From: Paraperibacillus marinus | Lineage (GTDB): Bacteria > Bacillota > Bacilli > Bacillales > DSM-1321 | Length of the DNA: 64,000 bases | Direction: 5' to 3' | NCBI RefSeq assembly: GCF_046237605.1 | Contig: NZ_CP143542.1 | Span: 2,728,001-2,792,000, forward strand | Shown here: one piece after another, positions 1 through 7,480 of the stretch | Numbering within the stretch: position 1 is the first letter of the stretch | Layout of the letters: the number at the start of each line of letters is the position of its first letter | Program-made: the position numbers and the translations under genes | Notes under the pieces: model-generated | What the model was told of the DNA's origin: nothing | The model's database searches: none | Seen by the model: the letters and a program-made list of their open reading frames with translations, nothing else

Positions 1-570
1 CATTTGTTTAATTTCTTCTATAGTAAAGGATGGCCGGACAGCATAGCCCTTGGACCGCTGAATGCCGATCATCCTGGTTTCCGGTTTGATGGCCTTGCCT
101 ACGGCCTCGAAGTCCACTTTCCCTTCCTTCAGGCCGACTGCCTCGTAGCTGATATTGAATTCTTTCAGTGACCCAGTGCCATTTCCTCTAATCCCTACGA
201 TTTCTTCAAGGGTATCATAGGGTTTGCCGGTGATATAAAGCAATTCATCGCCCGGACGCAGAATTCCAAACAGCGCCGTTGAGATGGCATGGGTGCCTGA
301 TATGATCTGCGGCCTTACAAGACCGGCTTCCGCCCCAAAGACGTCCGCATAAATCAATTCAAGCGTATCACGCCCCCTGTCATCATAGCCGTAGCCTGTT
401 GATGGAATGAAGTGGGAATCGCTGACCTGGTGCTTTTGGAAGGCCTGCAATACCCTGAATTGATTTTCTTCTATGCGTGCGTCTGCCTCCCGATGGAGCG
501 GCGCAATTTTTGTTTCGACTGATCCGGAAAGCTGTTTTAGCTTTTCTCCATTTTGTAAAAAATCCAACAT
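1..570 (-). CDS. ynbB: YnbB-like PLP-dependent lyase family protein, N-terminal part (runs off the window)
   Basis: The first 190 residues are visible; the gene continues past base 1. The segment HFIPSTGYGYDDRGRD followed by a conserved RPQIISGTHAIS stretch is typical of the YnbB/methionine gamma-lyase-like (aluminium resistance) PLP fold-type I family. The ATG at 570 lies 14 bases past the hflX stop in another frame, as in the B. subtilis hflX-ynbB pair, so co-transcription is likely. YnbB is one of the proteins linked to 5-aminopentanol modification of EF-P in B. subtilis (established knowledge, from memory). The catalytic lysine lies beyond the window and cannot be checked. Confidence 0.85.
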   Translation of the reverse strand, partial: MLDFLQNGEKLKQLSGSVETKIAPLHREADARIEENQFRVLQAFQKHQVSDSHFIPSTGYGYDDRGRDTLELIYADVFGAEAGLVRPQIISGTHAISTALFGILRPGDELLYITGKPYDTLEEIVGIRGNGTGSLKEFNISYEAVGLKEGKVDFEAVGKAIKPETRMIGIQRSKGYAVRPSFTIEEIKQM

Positions 571-584
571 TTCTTTCTGTTCCT

Positions 585-1841
585 CTATTCTTGTGTATAT
601 TTCATAAGCTGGCCAGTGACCGGATGATCGGCCTGGCTGTATCCAACGCATTCATAGGTTTCCGTATCTTCATGGAATTTCAGGGTACGGAGGATGGTTT
701 CATTTTTAAGCTGTGACAGAAGCTTTCCTTCCCCTGACGGTATGTAGACATGGTAGCTTTCCATTGATTTAATAATCTGCTCCTCGATTCGCGCCTTCAA
801 GGTATGGATGTCACCCTCCTCAAGGGCGCTGATGATCATGGATGGATGCTTGGATACCGGCACGAAATCCGGATGCTGCTGATCCTTTTTATTATACACC
901 GTAAGCTGCGGCAATTTATCAGCTTCCAGATCGGAAAGAAGGTTCATTACGGTTTTTTCATGATTAAAATAATCCTGGCTTGAACTGTCCACGATATGCA
1001 GAAGCAGATCAGCCTCACCCGTTTCTTCAAGCGTAGAACGGAATGCCGCCACAAGCGATGTTGGAAGGTCCTGGATGAACCCTACTGTGTCGGTGAGCAG
1101 AATGGTGAAACCGCTTGGCAGGATTACCTTTCTTGTCAGCGGGTCAAGGGTAGCAAACAGGAGATTTTCCTCGAACGTCCCTGCCTCCGTAAGCCGGTTG
1201 AACAGGGTGGATTTTCCCGCATTCGTGTACCCGACGAGAGCAGCCTGGAATGTCTTGTTCCGCTTCCGGCGGTCCCTGTACCGCTCACGGTGATGAACGA
1301 TGGTCGAAAGCTGGCCCTTGATATCATCCAGCCTTTTTCTGATATGCCTTCGGTCGGTTTCGAGTTTTGTCTCACCCGGCCCTCTCGTTCCGATTCCGCC
1401 TCCCAGACGGGACAATGCCAGTCCCTGCCCCACCAGCCTTGGCAGCAGATATTGAAGCTGTGCATGTTCAACCTGCAGTTTTCCTTCTCTGGACTGGGCT
1501 CTTTGAGCGAAGATATCCAGTATCAGCTGGGTACGGTCAATCACTCTTGCTTCAAAGCTTTCTGACAGGTTCCGGATCTGGCTTGGCGACAATTCATCAT
1601 TGAAGATGATGATATCCGGCTCCAGCTCCTCCGCAAGCATCTTCAGTTCTTCCACTTTTCCTTTGCCGATATATGTTGCCGGGTGGGCCCGGTCCCTTTT
1701 CTGTGACATTTCAGCAAGGACTTCACCCTGCGCTGTCTTAGTCAGCGATGCAAGCTCGTCCATGCTGTATTCGAATCTGAGGTCATCATCCGAAAACTGG
1801 CAGCCGACGAGGATGGCCCGCTCTTTTTGTTCCATTTCCAA
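585..1841 (-). CDS. hflX: Ribosome-associated GTPase HflX
   Basis: A 418-residue GTPase. An N-terminal glycine-rich HflX domain (GGIGTRGPGETKLETDRR near residues 150-165) precedes a G domain with G1 GYTNAGKST, G3 DTVGF and G4 NKKD. The family binds the 50S subunit and rescues or splits stalled ribosomes. The start is TTG at 1841, with GAGGGATG about 12 bases upstream; an in-frame ATG two codons later (1835) is an alternative. It sits between spoVK and ynbB on the minus strand, as in B. subtilis, although here a TRIC gene, an HD-GYP gene and a repeat array separate it from spoVK. Confidence 0.93.
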   Translation of the reverse strand: MEMEQKERAILVGCQFSDDDLRFEYSMDELASLTKTAQGEVLAEMSQKRDRAHPATYIGKGKVEELKMLAEELEPDIIIFNDELSPSQIRNLSESFEARVIDRTQLILDIFAQRAQSREGKLQVEHAQLQYLLPRLVGQGLALSRLGGGIGTRGPGETKLETDRRHIRKRLDDIKGQLSTIVHHRERYRDRRKRNKTFQAALVGYTNAGKSTLFNRLTEAGTFEENLLFATLDPLTRKVILPSGFTILLTDTVGFIQDLPTSLVAAFRSTLEETGEADLLLHIVDSSSQDYFNHEKTVMNLLSDLEADKLPQLTVYNKKDQQHPDFVPVSKHPSMIISALEEGDIHTLKARIEEQIIKSMESYHVYIPSGEGKLLSQLKNETILRTLKFHEDTETYECVGYSQADHPVTGQLMKYTQE

Positions 1842-2030
1842 TACATCACATCCCTCATGTCATTTTCTGTTTCTATCATATCAAAAGTCTTGATATTATG
1901 CGAAACGCTGCCAATTTTGAAGGCTGTACAAATTAATTTGCCCACTCAGCCAAAAAGCGTTTCCAAAGGGAGTACTTCATGGTAAAATCATTCCTGGTTT
2001 ACCATCATCTTGAGGTTAGGAAGGATCAGC

Positions 2031-2648
2031 ATGACTTGGGAATTACTCAGCATCATAGGAACCATCGCTTTTGCCGTCAGCGGGGCCATTGTGGCGATGG
2101 AGGAAGAATATGATATTTTGGGAGTTTATATATTGGGAATCGTGACAGCCTTCGGCGGGGGTGCCATCCGAAACCTCTTAATCGGAGTTCCTGTCACTGC
2201 ACTATGGGATCAAAGCATGAGCTTTAAGATTGCCCTCCTTGCCATCACGATTGTTTTCCTTTTTCCATCCAGATTGCTTAAGCACTGGAATGTTTGGGGG
2301 AATTTTACGGATGCAATCGGCCTTTCCGCCTTTGCCATCCAGGGTGCCCTGTATGCAGTGAAGATGGATATGCCGCTGAGCGGGGTTATTGTGGCAGCGG
2401 TGCTGACCGGAAGCGGCGGAGGGATTGTCCGCGACCTCCTTGCCGGCAGGAAACCGCTCGTTTTCCGGGATGAAATTTATGCGGTCTGGGCGATCCTGTG
2501 CGGTGCCTTAATCGGCTGGGGCTTTGCCGATAATACCATTGAACTGTACGCCTTGTTCCTCACCGTAACCATACTGCGGGTGCTCTCTTACAAACTGAAG
2601 TGGCGCCTGCCATACAGAGGGCTGTCAACGGCAGATAAATCAGCATAA
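2031..2648 (+). CDS. TRIC-type cation channel family protein (YicG/UPF0126)
   Basis: A 205-residue, very hydrophobic protein made of two tandem copies of a three-helix module. Each copy carries a glycine triplet before a basic residue: TAFGGGAIRNLLIG near residue 45 and TGSGGGIVRDLLAG near residue 130. This duplicated glycine motif marks prokaryotic relatives of trimeric intracellular cation (TRIC) channels. ATG 2031 is chosen because AGGAAGG ends 7 bases upstream; the in-frame TTG at 2010 has no such signal. It is transcribed divergently from hflX and ends in a strong terminator. The substrate is unknown for this homologue; an amino-acid role has been suggested for some family members. Confidence 0.85.
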   Translation: MTWELLSIIGTIAFAVSGAIVAMEEEYDILGVYILGIVTAFGGGAIRNLLIGVPVTALWDQSMSFKIALLAITIVFLFPSRLLKHWNVWGNFTDAIGLSAFAIQGALYAVKMDMPLSGVIVAAVLTGSGGGIVRDLLAGRKPLVFRDEIYAVWAILCGALIGWGFADNTIELYALFLTVTILRVLSYKLKWRLPYRGLSTADKSA

Positions 2649-2656
2649 ATTGCAGG

Positions 2657-2684
2657 AAGCAGAGAAAATTTTCTCTGCTTTTTC
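2657..2684 (+). terminator. Rho-independent terminator of the TRIC gene
   Basis: A perfect 12-bp hairpin (AAGCAGAGAAAA/TTTTCTCTGCTT) is followed by TTTTTC, just 8 bases after the stop codon. Its T tract overlaps the left end of the dispersed repeat at 2679. Confidence 0.9.
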
Positions 2685-2706
2685 TGTGGAAAAGGGGCGG
2701 AGCTGC
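2679..2706. repeat. Dispersed repeat, left end, copy A
   Basis: These 28 bases (core GTGGAAAAGGGGCGGAGC) recur identically at 35219-35246. The right flanks at about 3297-3337 and 35328-35372 also match each other (shared TTCCTTTCC and GCTT-GC), so both loci appear to carry the same extragenic element with different interiors. The left core GTGGAAAAGG is also partly the inverse complement of the right end. Confidence 0.7.
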
Positions 2707-2784
2707 CTGGATCACCCTGCTTTCTGGAGCTAGGAGGTTACATCTTTTGTGTCCCCGCAATTGTACATTCTTTTTGGAGTCCAG

Positions 2785-3280
2785 CCAGTTTTGGATCCTT
2801 TAGAACCAATTCTTCCCGCATCTCAGCCAGTTTTGGTTCTAATCGTTCCTTTAGAACCAATTCTTCCCGGATTTCAGCCTGTTTTGGTTCTAATCATTCC
2901 TTTAGAACCATTTCTTCCCGGATTCAAGCCCCTTTTGGTTCTAATCATTCCTTTAGAACCATTTCTTCCCGGATTCAAGCCCCTTTTGGTTCTAATCATT
3001 CCTTTAGAACCATTTCTTCCCTGATCCCGGCCGGTTTTGGTTCTAATCGTTCCTTTAGAACCATCTCTTCCCGGATCTCTGCCGGTTTTGGTTCTAATTA
3101 TTCCTTTAGAACCATTTCTTCCCGGATCCCAGCCGGTTTTGGTTCTAATCGTTCAATTAGAACCATTTCTTCCCGGATCTCAGCCGGTTTTGGTTCTAAT
3201 CGTTCAATTAGAACCATTTCTGCTTAAATCACATCTGAATTTGGTTCTAAGTATCCTTTTAGAACCAATTCTTCCCGAAC
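2785..3280. repeat. Tandem array of about ten 51-bp units, each with an inverted repeat
   Basis: GGTTCT recurs at 2835, 2886, 2937, 2988, 3039, 3090, 3141, 3192 and 3243, an exact 51-base period. A tenth, first unit near 2789 lacks 9 bases. Each unit holds TGGTTCTAAT, a short loop, then TTTAGAACCA: a 9-bp stem. Two units read ATTAGAACCA and thereby lengthen the stem to 10 bp. The remainder (TTCTTCCCGGAT...CAGCC) is also conserved, so there are no variable spacers. Because 51 is a multiple of 3, a long plus-strand reading frame of repeated hydrophobic peptides arises; I regard it as incidental. Confidence 0.93.
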
Positions 3281-3474
3281 ATTTTGTTCGCTCCCGCTCT
3301 AGTCCAGTTCCTTTCCGTGCTTAGCCTGCGGGCAGAACACTTACCTTCTATCCTTACATTTCCTTAATAGAGTTCTATAAAAGAATTTTCTCCTGCCGAT
3401 ATTGAATATAAGAACATTTTCTATTACTATAGAATCATAATAAAGGAATATTTTTACTTTCCAAGGAGAAAAAC

Positions 3475-4497
3475 ATGGCAAAATTAGCGATCAAGGCAGG
3501 AATGGTCCTCGCAGGAAATGTTTATTCAGAGTCCGGAGCCCTGCTCCTCAGCGCAGGAACAAAACTGAACAAGCATCATATCGAACTGCTGCAAAGGCAC
3601 AAAATAAAAATGATGGATATTGGCAATCTCTTAAAGAGCGATAATCCGCTGAAAGAGGCTGAGGAAAGCTATAGCAATATCCTGACTGACTTGACCGCAG
3701 CTTTCAATAGCCTGCGTGATAAAGAAACCCTCGACGACCTGGAGACCAGGGAAATGCTGAATTGCTCCAATGAGCTTGATCAAAAAGCTGATTTGGATGT
3801 AATCCAGCTGAAAGAGCAGATCAAGCAGGATGACTATCTGTATCAGCACAGCTTGAATGTCGGGCTGATTTCCAAGCATATCGCAAAGATTTTGGGTCTT
3901 GGCAGGGAGGAACAGAAACTTCTTGTGCAGATGGGGATTTTCCATGACATCGGAAAATTCAAGGTGGATCCGGCCATAATCAATAAACCTGCACGGCTTA
4001 CTGATGAAGAATATAATGAAGTGAAAAATCATTCCCTTTATGGCTATGATTTAATCAAAGGCACCAGCCTGCCGAATGAAATTAAGATAGGGACTCTCCT
4101 CCACCATGAACGGCTCGACGGCTCAGGTTATCCCAATGGCTTGAAGGCAGGGGATATTCCTTTTTTGGTGAGGATCCTGTCTGTCGCAGATACTTTTGAT
4201 GCGATCTGTTCAAAGAGAGTGTACAAAGGGGGATCTTCCATTCTATTCGCAGTCGAGGAGCTTTTGGAGGATGCCGCTAAAGGGAGACTGGACAACGCAA
4301 TTGTCCGGCCTTTTACGAAGGATTTAATGAAGGCTATCATCGGCAAAAGCATAAAACTTAGGAATGGCCAATCAGCCGTAATCACATCCGTGCATCCGGA
4401 CCGTCCAAATTATCCTGTGTTAAATATCGAAGGTTATCCGCCGCTCGATCTTAATGAAGCGAATCTGGCATTGAAGCAGGTAGCATACTTAAACTGA
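3475..4497 (+). CDS. HD-GYP domain phosphodiesterase (putative c-di-GMP hydrolase)
   Basis: A 340-residue protein. Residues about 1-45 form a short domain often found ahead of HD-GYP modules. The catalytic core has HDIGKF near residue 160 and the diagnostic HHERLDGSGYPNG near residue 205, so the HD and GYP signatures are complete. HD-GYP proteins hydrolyse cyclic di-GMP or related dinucleotides. No signal peptide, membrane segment or receiver domain is seen, so it is probably cytosolic. AAGGAG lies 7 bases before the ATG. It is monocistronic: the repeat array is upstream and a bidirectional terminator downstream. I recall no counterpart at this site in B. subtilis. Confidence 0.88.
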   Translation: MAKLAIKAGMVLAGNVYSESGALLLSAGTKLNKHHIELLQRHKIKMMDIGNLLKSDNPLKEAEESYSNILTDLTAAFNSLRDKETLDDLETREMLNCSNELDQKADLDVIQLKEQIKQDDYLYQHSLNVGLISKHIAKILGLGREEQKLLVQMGIFHDIGKFKVDPAIINKPARLTDEEYNEVKNHSLYGYDLIKGTSLPNEIKIGTLLHHERLDGSGYPNGLKAGDIPFLVRILSVADTFDAICSKRVYKGGSSILFAVEELLEDAAKGRLDNAIVRPFTKDLMKAIIGKSIKLRNGQSAVITSVHPDRPNYPVLNIEGYPPLDLNEANLALKQVAYLN

Positions 4498-4512
4498 ACC
4501 GGACGTATTGAA

Positions 4513-4542
4513 AAAGCTGCAGAGAGTTATCCCTGCAGCTTT
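4513..4542. terminator. Bidirectional terminator between the HD-GYP and glutaredoxin genes
   Basis: The stem AAAGCTGCAG/CTGCAGCTTT has an A-rich left flank and a T-rich right flank (TTCTTTG). It serves the convergent genes ending at 4497 and 4555. Confidence 0.8.
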
Positions 4543-4554
4543 CTTTGTCGCCTA

Positions 4555-4800
4555 TCAGATAACATCCTGCTGGACGAACGTCATAATGGCCTGCGGATCG
4601 AAGCCATATACCCAGTTTCCGTTGACCTTGATCTGCGGCACGCCCATCTGTCCGGTTTCCTCCACCAGTTTCTGTGCTGCCTCTGTATCCTCCTGGACAT
4701 TTACTTCCTTAAAGGCAAGTCCCTGTTCAGTAAGGAAATTTTTTGCATGGATGCAGTAAGGGCAGGTATTTGTGGTATACACGGTAATATTGTTATCCAT
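4555..4800 (-). CDS. Glutaredoxin family protein with CPYC active site
   Basis: An 81-residue single-domain thioredoxin fold. The dithiol motif CPYC sits at residues 13-16 (NTCPYCIHAK), and the cis-proline segment GVPQIKVNG is near residue 55. These features fit a NrdH/glutaredoxin-like thiol-disulfide reductase. It lies 15 bases beyond spoVK, on the same strand, so it is probably read through from it. The redox partner and physiological substrate cannot be told from sequence. Confidence 0.88.
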   Translation of the reverse strand: MDNNITVYTTNTCPYCIHAKNFLTEQGLAFKEVNVQEDTEAAQKLVEETGQMGVPQIKVNGNWVYGFDPQAIMTFVQQDVI

Positions 4801-4815
4801 TCTTCTTCCTCCTCA

Positions 4816-5781
4816 TTAATGATAAGAACCTTCCTCCCGGCTTTCTATGGCCAGATCCACACTCCGGATTGTAATGAGCTCTGTCCTATCATAGCTGTCA
4901 CCCAGCAAAACCCGCATCGCCTGGGACCGTATCGACTTTTCAATTACATTGCGGATATAACGGCCATTTGAAAAACTGATTGGATTCACTTCATTTTTAA
5001 TGTAGCTCAAGTGGGCACGGATTTTTCTTTCGGCATCAGCACTGAAGATATATTCCTTTTCCTTCAGCATCTTCCCGGCTATCTCCATCAGCTCTGCCAC
5101 TGAGTAGTCCGGAAAGTCTACAACAATGGGGAACCTTGAGTGCAGTCCGGGATTCAGAGAAAGAAAAAAGGACATTTCACGGGAATAGCCAGCCAGGATT
5201 AACACGAATTCATGCTGACGGTCTTCCATATGCTTCACCAGCGTATCAATGGCCTCCTTGCCGAAATCCTTTTCTCCGCCCCTGCCAAGCGAATATGCTT
5301 CATCAATAAACAAAATGCCGCCAATCGCTTTTTTGATCAAATCCCTTGTCTTCTGGGCTGTATGGCCGATATATTCACCGACAAGGTCAGCGCGTTCCGC
5401 TTCGATGAGATGTCCCTTAGAGAGCACATTCATCTGTTGAAAAAGCTTGCCTATAAGCCGTGCTACTGTAGTTTTACCCGTTCCTGGATTACCCTTAAAC
5501 ATCATATGAAGAGCCTGCTTCTCCGCTCTAAGGCCAGACTCTTCCCTTTTTTTATTTACATAGATCCAGGCATAGATCTCTTTGATTACTTTCTTCATCT
5601 CAGCCATTCCAATCAGCGAGCCGAGTTCTTTCTCTATTTCCAAAAGGGGAGCGTGGCGGTGCTTGATATCGGCTGTTTCCAAAGCACGCGGCACTTCCTT
5701 CTTAATTGGCTGCCTGCGTTTCTGGCCGCTCAAAACAATATTGATTTGTCCATTATTTTTCATCCGAAAAGGCTCTTCCAC
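4816..5781 (-). CDS. spoVK: Stage V sporulation protein K, AAA ATPase
   Basis: A 321-residue CbxX/CfqX-type AAA protein: Walker A GNPGTGKTT near residue 95, Walker B GGILFIDEAY near residue 155 and sensor/arginine-finger segments near SRFPIVVDF. Family members remodel protein complexes; SpoVK is needed for late spore maturation in B. subtilis. The start is GTG at 5781, with GAGGTGA 7 bases upstream. The next in-frame ATG (5763) lacks a comparable site. The nrd/cwlC segment that separates hfq and spoVK in B. subtilis is absent; only a 0.28-kb spacer with a nested hairpin repeat lies between them. Confidence 0.92.
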   Translation of the reverse strand: MEEPFRMKNNGQINIVLSGQKRRQPIKKEVPRALETADIKHRHAPLLEIEKELGSLIGMAEMKKVIKEIYAWIYVNKKREESGLRAEKQALHMMFKGNPGTGKTTVARLIGKLFQQMNVLSKGHLIEAERADLVGEYIGHTAQKTRDLIKKAIGGILFIDEAYSLGRGGEKDFGKEAIDTLVKHMEDRQHEFVLILAGYSREMSFFLSLNPGLHSRFPIVVDFPDYSVAELMEIAGKMLKEKEYIFSADAERKIRAHLSYIKNEVNPISFSNGRYIRNVIEKSIRSQAMRVLLGDSYDRTELITIRSVDLAIESREEGSYH

Positions 5782-5824
5782 TCTCCATTCACCTCTCGAT
5801 CAAATCAGGGATATGGCGGGCTTA

Positions 5825-5889
5825 GGACAGTCCCCCGAAACTGCCTTGCCATGCAAGGCTTTACACTCCCGGGAAATAAGGGACTGTCC
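5825..5889. repeat. REP-like nested inverted repeat
   Basis: GGACAGTCCC (5825-5834) is the exact reverse complement of GGGACTGTCC (5880-5889). Inside is a second perfect hairpin, GCCTTGC-CAT-GCAAGGC (5843-5859). This outer-plus-inner palindrome, in the spacer between spoVK and hfq, resembles dispersed extragenic palindromes associated with IS200-like REP transposases. No transposase is present nearby. Confidence 0.6.
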
Positions 5890-6017
5890 CCCTTAAAATC
5901 CCCCCCGAATCTTGTCATATTCTGCGCTTTCCCGAGAAATAATGCTTCCTTTAAATATATTCGGGGGATGGGTAAAATATCATCTTTTCTTTTAGGATTC
6001 AGTCTTCTGTCCATAAG

Positions 6018-6045
6018 AAAAGCGGCCGTTGCTGCGGCCGCTTCG
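6018..6045 (-). terminator. Terminator after hfq
   Basis: The stem AAGCGGCCG/CGGCCGCTT (6020-6043) is followed on the minus strand by TTCTT. It lies 16 bases beyond the hfq stop. Confidence 0.85.
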
Positions 6046-6060
6046 ACAGGTTATGATGGA

Positions 6061-6297
6061 TTACGATTCTTTGCCTTCAAAGTCAATCTGGACATTGCGC
6101 TGAGGTGCAAAAGTAGAAATGGCATGCTTGTAGACAAGCTGCTGTTTTCCTTCACTTTCAAACAGGACCGTAAAGTTGTCAAATCCTTTTATCTGCCCTC
6201 TGATTTGGAATCCATTTAATAAAAAGACCGTAACATATGTACCTTCTTTTCTTAATACATTCAACACCTGGTCCTGAATATTTACTGATTGCTTCAT
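6061..6297 (-). CDS. hfq: RNA chaperone Hfq
   Basis: A 78-residue Sm-like protein. The Sm1 region contains LLNGFQIRGQIKGFDNFTVLF and the Sm2 signature YKHAISTF (the usual Hfq YKHAIST). The short acidic tail IDFEGKES matches the compact Gram-positive form rather than the long-tailed enterobacterial one. It assembles as a hexamer that binds sRNAs and mRNAs. It lies 29 bases downstream of miaA, the usual miaA-hfq operon order, and ends at its own terminator. Confidence 0.96.
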   Translation of the reverse strand: MKQSVNIQDQVLNVLRKEGTYVTVFLLNGFQIRGQIKGFDNFTVLFESEGKQQLVYKHAISTFAPQRNVQIDFEGKES

Positions 6298-6326
6298 GAA
6301 TATGTCCTCCTCTGATCTCTCTATTT

Positions 6327-7286
6327 TTATCTATTCGCCTTTATTTTCAGCTTTCCTGCAATAAAAGCGGATATATCTTCAACTTTTTTTGGGAATGGGT
6401 CCCCGCTTCCCATGTCAAACCAGGCTACCTCCATCTTGTTGCGGAACCAGGTCAGCTGCCGCTTTGCATAGCGCCTGGAATTCTGCTTCAGGTTTTCAAG
6501 GGCTTCTTCAAATGAGACTGTGCCGTCAAAATAATCATACAGCTCCTTATAACCGATCGCCTGGATGGACTGGCAGTCCCGGAGGCCCTGTCTGTAAAAA
6601 GTCTGTACCTCCTCTTTAAGTCCCTGGGCTGCCATGATATCCACTCGTTGATTGATCCTGCTGTAGAGCTTTTCGCGTTCCATGTCAAGACCGACTACAA
6701 GAGAATCATACTTCAATTCTTTCGGCTGGTCCTCAAGCTGTTCGCTCATGGTCCTACCGGTACAATGATAAATTTCAAGAGCCCGAATTACCCGCCTGGT
6801 ATTTTGATAGGGGATGCGTGCAGCACTTTCAGGATCCACTGCCTGGAGCTCCCGGTAAACAGCTTCAGGGCCAAGTGCGGCAGCCTTTTCTTCAAGCAGT
6901 CCCCTATAGGCTTCGTCAGACGGCATATCTGGAAACTGATAGCCATAGAGGACTGACTGTATGTATAATCCTGTTCCTCCCGCGATAATGGGAAGCCTGC
7001 CCCGTGCGGTTATATCGGAAATCAGTCCGCTTGCAAGCCGCTGGAATTCTGCAGCATTAAAGCTTTCGTGCGGATCTTTAATGTCTATGAGATGATGAGG
7101 GATACCATCCATCTCGGCAGGTGTGATTTTGGCTGTCCCGATATCCATGCCGCGGTAGATCTGCATAGAGTCGCCGCTGATGATCTCACCATTAAATCTT
7201 TGGGCAAGTTCGACACTCAAGCGTGTTTTGCCGACTGCCGTAGGACCGATAATGGCCAATACTTTTTCGTTTGCCAACTTTTTCAC
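6327..7286 (-). CDS. miaA: tRNA dimethylallyltransferase MiaA
   Basis: A 319-residue enzyme that transfers a dimethylallyl group to N6 of A37 in tRNAs reading UNN codons. The P-loop GPTAVGKT is at residues 14-21, and family segments GEIISGDSMQIYRGMDIGTAK and the GGTGLYIQ loop follow. MiaB, which acts next on the same base, is encoded at 30915. It is first gene of the miaA-hfq unit; a 194-base spacer separates it from the dioxygenase gene upstream. Confidence 0.96.
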   Translation of the reverse strand: MKKLANEKVLAIIGPTAVGKTRLSVELAQRFNGEIISGDSMQIYRGMDIGTAKITPAEMDGIPHHLIDIKDPHESFNAAEFQRLASGLISDITARGRLPIIAGGTGLYIQSVLYGYQFPDMPSDEAYRGLLEEKAAALGPEAVYRELQAVDPESAARIPYQNTRRVIRALEIYHCTGRTMSEQLEDQPKELKYDSLVVGLDMEREKLYSRINQRVDIMAAQGLKEEVQTFYRQGLRDCQSIQAIGYKELYDYFDGTVSFEEALENLKQNSRRYAKRQLTWFRNKMEVAWFDMGSGDPFPKKVEDISAFIAGKLKIKANR

Positions 7287-7446
7287 TGCCTTACTTCTTT
7301 TTTTCCTATCTTACCATAATGTAACAAAGCAGTTGAACATCTAACTATTATAGTTAAATAAAGTTGAGAATATACTAATTAAACTTGAAAATTTATCCTT
7401 TATGTTTTTTACCCATAATATTTAAGGAAAAACTTCCTGCGGCAAG

Positions 7447-7473
7447 AAAAATGGCGGATTCAAAATATCCGCC
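7447..7473 (-). terminator. Terminator after the dioxygenase gene
   Basis: The stem GGCGGAT/ATCCGCC has a 7-base loop and is followed on the minus strand by ATTTTTCTT. It lies just past the stop at 7481. Confidence 0.85.
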
Positions 7474-7480
7474 ACTTCCC

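Noticed and set aside
996..1565. 189-codon plus-strand frame opposite hflX
   Set aside because: It is the complement of a well-conserved gene and has no ribosome-binding site or recognisable protein.
2785..3280. CRISPR array
   Set aside because: The whole 51-bp unit is conserved, so there are no variable spacers, and no cas gene is in the window.
2749..3324. Plus-strand reading frames across the 51-bp array, with AGGAGG 10 bases before a GTG
   Set aside because: The frame exists because the repeat length is a multiple of three; the product is a repeated Pro/Leu/Val peptide interrupted by a stop at about 3025, without protein-like character.
5212..6219. 335-codon plus-strand frame over spoVK and hfq
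   Set aside because: It spans the antisense of two conserved genes and the repeat between them; composition is not protein-like.
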